From the NCBI GenBank assembly GCA_934668285.1, contig CAKUNB010000039.1, positions 1 to 12,419 on the forward strand: DNA of 12,419 nt, in the 5' to 3' direction. The notes beneath the pieces are model-generated. The model saw only the letters and a program-made list of their open reading frames with translations. It had not been told where the DNA came from and made no database searches. The DNA is from an uncultured Oscillospiraceae bacterium. Lineage in GTDB: Bacteria > Bacillota > Clostridia > Oscillospirales > Oscillospiraceae. Positions 7,001 to 12,419 of the stretch are shown piece by piece; positions within the stretch are counted from its first letter, which is position 1; each line of letters begins with the position of its first letter. Both the position numbers and the translations under genes were made by a program.

Positions 7001-8294
7001 CGCCGATCTCGGTGATGACGTCCTTCGACGAAGACAGGCCCGTCGTTTCCAAATCGAAGGCGACAAATTCGCCCGTCAGGGGCATGTTCTGCTCGCCGTG
7101 GACCGCAATCCGGTCGTCCACGTCGTTGACATAGTAGCCCTCGCAGCCGTAGAGAATCTTGATATTCTTGTCCGTTCCGGCGACCTTGTTCTTGCTCGCC
7201 TTGAAGGCATCGGGGAAGGACGAGGCAACGCCGTGGTCGGTAATGGCAATGGCCTTGTGTCCCCACCGCGCCGCCGTCGCGACGGCCTCGCCGGTTTTGG
7301 TCAGCGCGTCCATCATGGACATCGTGGTATGCAGATGCAGCTCCACGCGCTTGTGCTCAGCGGTATCCTCGCGGTGCGGCGCGGCGGCAGGCATCACGGC
7401 GAAGGGCCGGACAATAACCTCTTTGGTATAATCGTCGTAGTCCACCTTCCCCTGCACCCGCAGCCACTGCCCCGGCTTGCTCACGCCGTCGGCAATCGGT
7501 TTTCCGGTGTCGCCCTTGAAATAGCCGCCGACGCGGATCGAGCCGGTGTAGTCCGTCATGTCAAAGCCGATCACGATTGCCGCGCCCTTTTTAATGTCGC
7601 GGTGCTCCACGGCGAAGACCTTGCCCTCGAGAATCACGCGCTCGTCCTGCATGTCGAGGTTGATGTCCCCAATCTTCACCGCTTCGCCGCGGAAGGGCTT
7701 GCCGTAGATCATGGACGGCTCGTCCGGCTTCTTCTCCGGCGCAGAGAAGCGCACGGTGGGCACGTCGCGCATCGCCTCGCGGCGGAACTGCTCGGTCTGC
7801 TCAAACAGCGCCTCGCCCTCGGCTGCGTTGCCGCTTTGCACCTCGATCTTCGTCGTCAGTCCGAAGCGCTCGTTCAGGTACCGCTCCGCGCAGTGCAGAT
7901 GGGGCGCGAGCGCGTCCTTGCCGTTCGCCCGCAGGCGCAGCACGCTCGTTCCCTGCGCCAGCTGCCATTGACAGCCCGCAAGGATCGCCGCCGCCGGAGA
8001 AAAGGCGGAAATAATGCTCCGGTTCAGCTCCGCCGCTTCCAGCTTCTCCGCCGCAGCGGCGGGAAACAGCGGCGAAATGTGCACCGTCCGCAGCCCGTAC
8101 AGCCCTGCCAGCGCCTGCGCCGTTTCCTCAAGCGTCCGCGCCGGAACGTAGTCCGCAAGGCGCAGCTCAAGGCTGACGCTCTTTTGCAGCGGGTCGATCT
8201 CCGCGCGGCAAACCGCCGCCTGCTCATAAAGGGCACGCAGCGGTTCGTCGGGCTGGTATTCATAAAACATCTGCAAAAAGGGATAGGGATTCAT
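4011..8294 (-). CDS. polC: DNA polymerase III alpha subunit, Gram-positive PolC type
   Basis: Replicative DNA polymerase with built-in 3'-5' proofreading. The 1427 residues match full-length PolC. In order: a poorly conserved N-terminal domain (about 1-190); an OB-fold (about 205-305); a PHP domain opening with VELHLHTTMSMMD (317-329) and interrupted by the DEDDh exonuclease (about 408-575). The exonuclease shows FDLETTG (Asp414, Glu416), AHNADFDIGF (Asp497 or Asp499) and HHRASDDA. The polymerase follows, with a cysteine zinc module (C900-x2-C903, C925-x2-C928, plus C906 and C916), the palm motif PDIDLNF (Asp954, Asp956) and a third aspartate in LLKLDMLG (Asp1079). Fingers and a helix-hairpin-helix region continue to the C-terminus, which ends TSQMSLF, a plausible beta-clamp-binding tail. 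AGGAG lies 6 bases before the ATG. It is last in the cdsA-dxr-rseP-ispG operon, 12 bases after ispG. No truncation or frameshift is seen. Confidence 0.98.
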   Translation of the reverse strand: MNPYPFLQMFYEYQPDEPLRALYEQAAVCRAEIDPLQKSVSLELRLADYVPARTLEETAQALAGLYGLRTVHISPLFPAAAAEKLEAAELNRSIISAFSPAAAILAGCQWQLAQGTSVLRLRANGKDALAPHLHCAERYLNERFGLTTKIEVQSGNAAEGEALFEQTEQFRREAMRDVPTVRFSAPEKKPDEPSMIYGKPFRGEAVKIGDINLDMQDERVILEGKVFAVEHRDIKKGAAIVIGFDMTDYTGSIRVGGYFKGDTGKPIADGVSKPGQWLRVQGKVDYDDYTKEVIVRPFAVMPAAAPHREDTAEHKRVELHLHTTMSMMDALTKTGEAVATAARWGHKAIAITDHGVASSFPDAFKASKNKVAGTDKNIKILYGCEGYYVNDVDDRIAVHGEQNMPLTGEFVAFDLETTGLSSSKDVITEIGAVLLRDGKPVDTFRSFVNPHRHLDPKNTELTGITDDMLADAPDISEALPKFLDFCGGRVLVAHNADFDIGFLAAACERLDLPFAPTYIDTLILSQNLMPQLSKHKLNIVADALSLPEFNHHRASDDALTCGYLYLRFAAMLQERGLTELREVNDCMASLRSGSRINDRRAKHIIVFAKNQTGLRNLYRIISDAHLKFFKRNPRMPKSELLEFREGLIIGSACEAGELFQAVIAHKSRSELKRIASFYDFLEIQPLSNNMFMLADGTVDDVEQLREFNRTIVSLGEELGKPVCATGDVHFLNPEDEIYRRILLASKGFTDCDRDNPLYFRTTDEMLEEFSYLGAEKAFEVVVTNPNRIADMCETVLPLPKNLFPPKIENSVEDLKRLVYEKLHRLYGENPPELVTKRVETELHDIITCHYDVIYMSAQKLVQNSLENGYLVGSRGSVGSSLVAYMSGITEVNSLPPHYRCPKCKYCTFEVPEGINCGADLPDAVCPECGEKLDKDGFSIPFETFLGFGGDKVPDIDLNFSGEYQSRAHQYCIEMFGSSHVFRAGTIGTVAEKTAYGYVKKYLAERNLTVPRAEENRLAAGCVDVRRTTGQHPGGLVVIPQENEIWDFCPVQHPADDTKTDIITTHFEYHSMEANLLKLDMLGHDDPTMIRMMEDMTGVDAQKIPLDDKDTMSIFTNSRVLGYENDPLLGVPGTVAIPEFGTGFTRGMLMDTKPTQFDTLIRLSGFSHGTDVWLGNAKDLILSGTATVGQAIGCRDDIMNYLIKCGMPEKRAFKIMEAVRKGRGLPEGAEQEMIDHGVPDWYIGSCKKIKYLFPKAHAAAYVMMAFRIAWFKVHHPLAFYAAYFYRRSQKDGFDAVMMTHGIETVKEHIKAISGNPDRSAKDDDLLTTLEVCYEFYLRGFDFANMDLYRSDATKFLIYEGKLLPPFVSVSGLGETAARDIVAGREGKQFVSIEEFSAACPKVSKTHIENLKQAGAFGDLPDTSQMSLF

Positions 8295-8306
8295 CTGTTT
8301 CTCCTA

Positions 8307-9341
<1,035 letters not shown>

Positions 9342-9342
9342 G

Positions 9343-10401
9343 TTAGCCTCCAAACAGCTGGAACACGTCCTTAAAGAAGATGACCGCCATAAACAGCAGC
9401 AGCAGAATCATGAACGCACCGTTGAGATAGCCCTCGTACTTCGGGTTGATCTTGCGCCGCAGCAGCTTTTCCGCCGCCGCAGTGACCAGCAGGCAGACAA
9501 TGCGGCCGCCGTCCAGCGCCGGAATCGGCAGCATGTTCATCACCGCCAGATTGACCGCAATGAACGAGAACAGATTCAGCACGTTTGCAATGCCGAGGCC
9601 GACGGTTTCGGCCTGTGCGCCCTGCTTGGCCGCCTCGGAGATAATCACAACCGGGCCGCCCATCTCGTCGATTCCGGCCCTGCCGGTGATGAGATCAACC
9701 AGTCCCAGCCGCACCAGCCGCGCAAAATCGAGGCAGTTATTCCAAGCGTTGGAAACCACGCTTGTAAAGCTCTTCTCCTCCACGCCGCGATTAAAGCCAT
9801 AGCGCGCAACGCCGTCCTCGCCGATATAATCCCGGGCGATCGGTACATTCTTCAGCTCGACAAGCTCGCCGTTCCTGCGGACGGTAATGTCCTGATAGCC
9901 GTCCTCGTCGCGGTCGAGCAGGATCGTAATATCGCCGGAAATATAGACGTGCTCGCCGTTGATCGAAACGAACTCGTCGCCCACCTGCAGGTAGTCCTCA
10001 AAGGGCCGACCCGGGACAATTTCGGTGATCTGCCGCGTATAAAATCCGCCGCTCACCACGCCGAGGACAATCAGCAGCACCACAAAGCCGAACACGAAAT
10101 TCATAAATGAACCGGCAGCCAGAATGATCAGCCGCTTCCACACCTTCGCGCGGCCAAAGGCGCGCGGGTTATCGCTCTCGCCGTCCTCGCCCTCCATCGC
10201 GCAGTAGCCGCCGATGGGGATGCAGCGCAGAGCATAGGTCGTTTCGCCCTTCTTCTTTTTCCAGAGCGCGGGGCCCATGAAGAGCGAAAACTCGTTGACC
10301 TGAACGCCGAAGAGCTTCGCAGTCAAAAAATGCCCCAGCTCGTGCACAAAAACAAGAAGGCCAAACAGGAAAATCGCCAGAATTACGTAAAAAACGGTCA
10401 A
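9343..10401 (-). CDS. rseP: Site-2 membrane zinc protease, RseP/RasP family (M50)
   Basis: Intramembrane metalloprotease that cuts membrane-embedded substrates such as anti-sigma factors and signal-peptide remnants after a first cleavage (RseP in E. coli, RasP in B. subtilis). It has 352 residues, shorter than RasP (about 420) but in keeping with a single PDZ domain. The first membrane helix carries the zinc motif HELGH (20-24). GSFMNFVFGF (97-106) begins a second helix, a PDZ-like domain spans about 120-185, and the third zinc ligand is in NMLPIPALDGGR (289-300). A last helix lies at about 328-345. The start is TTG at 10401, overlapping the TGA of dxr as TTGA, with GAGG 8 bases upstream; stop codons immediately upstream rule out a longer start. 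It is translationally coupled between dxr and ispG. Substrates here are unknown. Confidence 0.94.
   Translation of the reverse strand: MTVFYVILAIFLFGLLVFVHELGHFLTAKLFGVQVNEFSLFMGPALWKKKKGETTYALRCIPIGGYCAMEGEDGESDNPRAFGRAKVWKRLIILAAGSFMNFVFGFVVLLIVLGVVSGGFYTRQITEIVPGRPFEDYLQVGDEFVSINGEHVYISGDITILLDRDEDGYQDITVRRNGELVELKNVPIARDYIGEDGVARYGFNRGVEEKSFTSVVSNAWNNCLDFARLVRLGLVDLITGRAGIDEMGGPVVIISEAAKQGAQAETVGLGIANVLNLFSFIAVNLAVMNMLPIPALDGGRIVCLLVTAAAEKLLRRKINPKYEGYLNGAFMILLLLFMAVIFFKDVFQLFGG
9347..9351 (-). promoter_or_regulatory. Ribosome binding site that decides the ispG start
   Basis: GGAGG lies inside the last codons of rseP (GGA GGC TAA), followed by CTAAC and the ATG. The longer TTG start overlaps this site. 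The close join suggests translational coupling of ispG to rseP. Confidence 0.82.
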
Positions 10402-11558
10402 TCGTTACACCTCTGTGCGTGCAGCCGGACGGCCTCGCGCGCCGCTCGGTCCGCCGCTAAAATTTCGTCTAAATTCGGTTCCGTCGTCGGCGGCACTGCG
10501 TCCATCGCAGCCCGGATCAGGCGGGGGATGTCATAAAAGCCGATTGCATCCTGCAAATACAGGGCAACGGCAGCCTCGTTTGCGCCGTTCATCACCGCGC
10601 AGGCCGTGCCCCCGCGCCGCGCGGCCTCCTTCGCCAGTGCGAGGCAGGGAAACGCCGTCTCATCGGGCCGGTCAAACGTCAGAGGGCCGCAGGTCAGCAA
10701 ATCCAGCGGCGCGTCGGGATTTTCCGTGCGGTGCGGATAGGTCAGCGCGAGGCGGATGGGAATGCGCATATCGGGAACGCCGAGCTGCGCCAGCACCGCG
10801 CCGTCGCGGAACTCCACGAGGGAATGCACGATGCTCTGCCGGTGAATCACCGCGTCCACCCGCTCCAGCGGGAGGTCGTAGAGCCGCATGGCCTCGATGA
10901 TCTCCAAGCCCTTGTTCATCAGGGTCGCGCAGTCGATGGTGATCTTCTCGCCCATCTTCCAGTTCGGATGGCGGAGCGCGTCAGCTTTCGTGACGTGCTG
11001 CAGCTCCTCCGGCGTTTTGCCGTAGAACGGCCCGCCGGAACAGGTCAGAATCAGCCGCCGAATCTCGCGCCGGTCGCCGCAGCCCATCAGACACTGGAAA
11101 ATCGCGGAATGCTCGGAATCGACGGGGATGATCTCCGCGCCGAAGCGCCGCGCCTCGGCCATGACCAGCTCACCGGCGCAGACCAGCGTTTCCTTGTTGG
11201 CAAACGCGATGCGCTTTCTCTTCCGGATGGCCGCCAGCGTCGGGCGCAGGCCGAGCATGCCCACGACGGCAGTCACTACTGTGTCGGCCTGCTCGCACTC
11301 GGCGGCGGCGATCAGCCCTGCCTCGCCGGAGAGAACGGTAATAGCTTCCCCCGCCAGCGCCGCTTTTACTTCCTGCGCCGCTTTTTCGGTCGCCATAACC
11401 GCGAGCTGCGGATGAAATTCGCGGCACTGCTCCACCATGCGCTCCACGTTCGTCCCCGCCGTCAGCGCGGCGACGCGGACGGGAAGCTGCCGCACCACAT
11501 CGAGTGTCTGCCGTCCGATAGAGCCGGTGGAGCCGAGAATCGATAGATATTTTGTCAT
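10398..11558 (-). CDS. dxr: 1-deoxy-D-xylulose 5-phosphate reductoisomerase
   Basis: First committed enzyme of the MEP pathway: NADPH- and metal-dependent conversion of DXP to MEP in the cytoplasm. From the chosen ATG it has 386 residues. The NADPH loop LGSTGSIG is at 8-15, FANKETLVCAGELVM spans 119-133, and the metal ligands are in PVDSEHSAIFQ (Asp147, Glu149) and MNKGLEIIEA (Glu219). The flexible active-site loop region contains SGGPFYG, HPNWKMG and later QSIVHSLVEF (241-250). The open frame could start at TTG 11573, five codons earlier, but ATG 11558 gives the normal family N-terminus (MTKYLSILGSTG). It lies 1 base after the cdsA stop. No clear Shine-Dalgarno sequence precedes either start, so it probably relies on coupling to cdsA translation. 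Its stop overlaps the rseP start. Confidence 0.96.
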   Translation of the reverse strand: MTKYLSILGSTGSIGRQTLDVVRQLPVRVAALTAGTNVERMVEQCREFHPQLAVMATEKAAQEVKAALAGEAITVLSGEAGLIAAAECEQADTVVTAVVGMLGLRPTLAAIRKRKRIAFANKETLVCAGELVMAEARRFGAEIIPVDSEHSAIFQCLMGCGDRREIRRLILTCSGGPFYGKTPEELQHVTKADALRHPNWKMGEKITIDCATLMNKGLEIIEAMRLYDLPLERVDAVIHRQSIVHSLVEFRDGAVLAQLGVPDMRIPIRLALTYPHRTENPDAPLDLLTCGPLTFDRPDETAFPCLALAKEAARRGGTACAVMNGANEAAVALYLQDAIGFYDIPRLIRAAMDAVPPTTEPNLDEILAADRAAREAVRLHAQRCND

Positions 11559-11559
11559 A

Positions 11560-12393
11560 TTACTTAATTGCAAACGGGATGAGCAGCAGCAGAATTTCCG
11601 TCAGCGGCGCGACGGCCATGGTGCTGTCAAAACGGTCGAGAATGCCGCCGTGGCCGGGGATGAGATTGCCATAGTCCTTGATGCCGACCTGCCGCTTTAC
11701 AACGGAGAGGGTCAGGTCGCCGATGATGGACGCAATCGCGCCGAGCACGCCGTAAATTGCGGCAAAAAGGTAATTCACCTCAGTAAAATTGAAGCACTTT
11801 TTCAGGAAAAAGGCGTACAGCAGCATCACTGCAACGTTCGTCACGACGCCGCCGATCGCGCCCTCGACCGTTTTTTTTGGGCTGATGACCGGCGCGAGCT
11901 TATGCCTGCCGCAGGCACGGCCGACGAAATACGCGCCCGTGTCGGCGATCATCGACAGGACGAACGCCGTGATAATAAAGAACACGCCGCCGTCCATGCA
12001 GCGCAGGCGCACCAGCGCACCGATCAGGAACGGATAAACCACGCCGGAAAACAGCGGCGCGGCCAGCGAGGAAAATAGCAGCTTCGTATGTCCCGCCAGC
12101 AGCTCGCAGAACAGCGCCATAAAGAACACGAACAGCGCCGTCAGCGCACTGACCCAGAGCGTCTGCTCCGAAACGATACCCTCGCCCTTGAGCCACGACC
12201 ACAGCACCGTCGCGGCCGCCATGAGGGCCGTATAGACAAGGATGCGCTTATGCTTCAAAAGCCCCGTGCGCCAGAGCATCTCATACGCGCCGATCATGCA
12301 CGCCACGGCAAACAGGATGGCCGTCGCAACCGGCGGCAGCAGAATGACGATCGCCAGCAGCAGCCGGATCCACAGCGCGGTATGAGAAAGCAT
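11560..12393 (-). CDS. cdsA: Phosphatidate cytidylyltransferase (CDP-diacylglycerol synthase)
   Basis: Integral membrane enzyme that makes CDP-diacylglycerol from phosphatidic acid and CTP, the branch point of phospholipid synthesis. The 277 residues hold about seven to eight hydrophobic segments. The family signature lies near the C-terminus: IIGDLTLSVVKRQVGIKD (223-240), then NLIPGHGGILDRFDS (243-257). SMIADTGAYFVGR (147-159) and SPKKTVEG (171-178) are the other conserved cytoplasmic motifs. AGGGAG sits about 9 bases before the ATG. The frame stays open to the window edge, so a slightly longer N-terminus cannot be excluded. It heads the visible part of the operon; uppS is expected upstream, outside the window, by analogy with other Firmicutes. 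Confidence 0.95.
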   Translation of the reverse strand: MLSHTALWIRLLLAIVILLPPVATAILFAVACMIGAYEMLWRTGLLKHKRILVYTALMAAATVLWSWLKGEGIVSEQTLWVSALTALFVFFMALFCELLAGHTKLLFSSLAAPLFSGVVYPFLIGALVRLRCMDGGVFFIITAFVLSMIADTGAYFVGRACGRHKLAPVISPKKTVEGAIGGVVTNVAVMLLYAFFLKKCFNFTEVNYLFAAIYGVLGAIASIIGDLTLSVVKRQVGIKDYGNLIPGHGGILDRFDSTMAVAPLTEILLLLIPFAIK

Positions 12394-12419
12394 GGCAGAC
12401 GTCTCCCTGTTTATCTTGC

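Overview
The window reads as ordinary chromosomal DNA from a GC-rich, low-oxygen Firmicute, most likely a Clostridia of the Oscillospiraceae/Ruminococcaceae type. The grounds are PolC-type DNA polymerase III, a T-box leader on alaS, strong AGGAGG-type ribosome binding sites, the uppS-cdsA-dxr-rseP type of gene order, and a Clostridium/Thermoanaerobacter-type NADP secondary alcohol dehydrogenase. The taxonomic guess is inference; no rRNA or species marker is present.

Left part (1-1866): the N-terminal third of an AlaRS catalytic region (alaS, minus strand, cut by the window edge) sits behind a complete T-box riboswitch with its own consensus promoter. Fired divergently from the same intergenic region is a plus-strand gene for an NADP-dependent secondary alcohol (isopropanol) dehydrogenase. 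It has its own promoter, a perfect palindrome at the expected transcription start, and a strong terminator that it may share with the convergent gene.

Middle part (1876-3940), all minus strand: a uridine-phosphorylase-family gene with its own promoter, a small single-pass membrane protein of unknown function ending in a strong hairpin terminator, then a YlmH-type S4 RNA-binding protein.

Right part (4011-12393), all minus strand and tightly packed: cdsA-dxr-rseP-ispG-polC. Genes abut or overlap by a few bases, so this is almost certainly one operon whose promoter (and probably uppS) lies beyond the right edge. It joins CDP-diacylglycerol synthesis, two steps of the MEP isoprenoid pathway, a site-2 membrane protease and the replicative polymerase. 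Three start codons are moved inward from the longest open frame: the small membrane protein, ispG and dxr.

I found no mobile element, CRISPR array, phage gene or defence system. The window is mainly housekeeping. The points most worth a second look are the operator at the alcohol dehydrogenase promoter, the unknown small membrane protein, the altered substrate loop of the uridine-phosphorylase homologue, and the terminator placed directly before ylmH.
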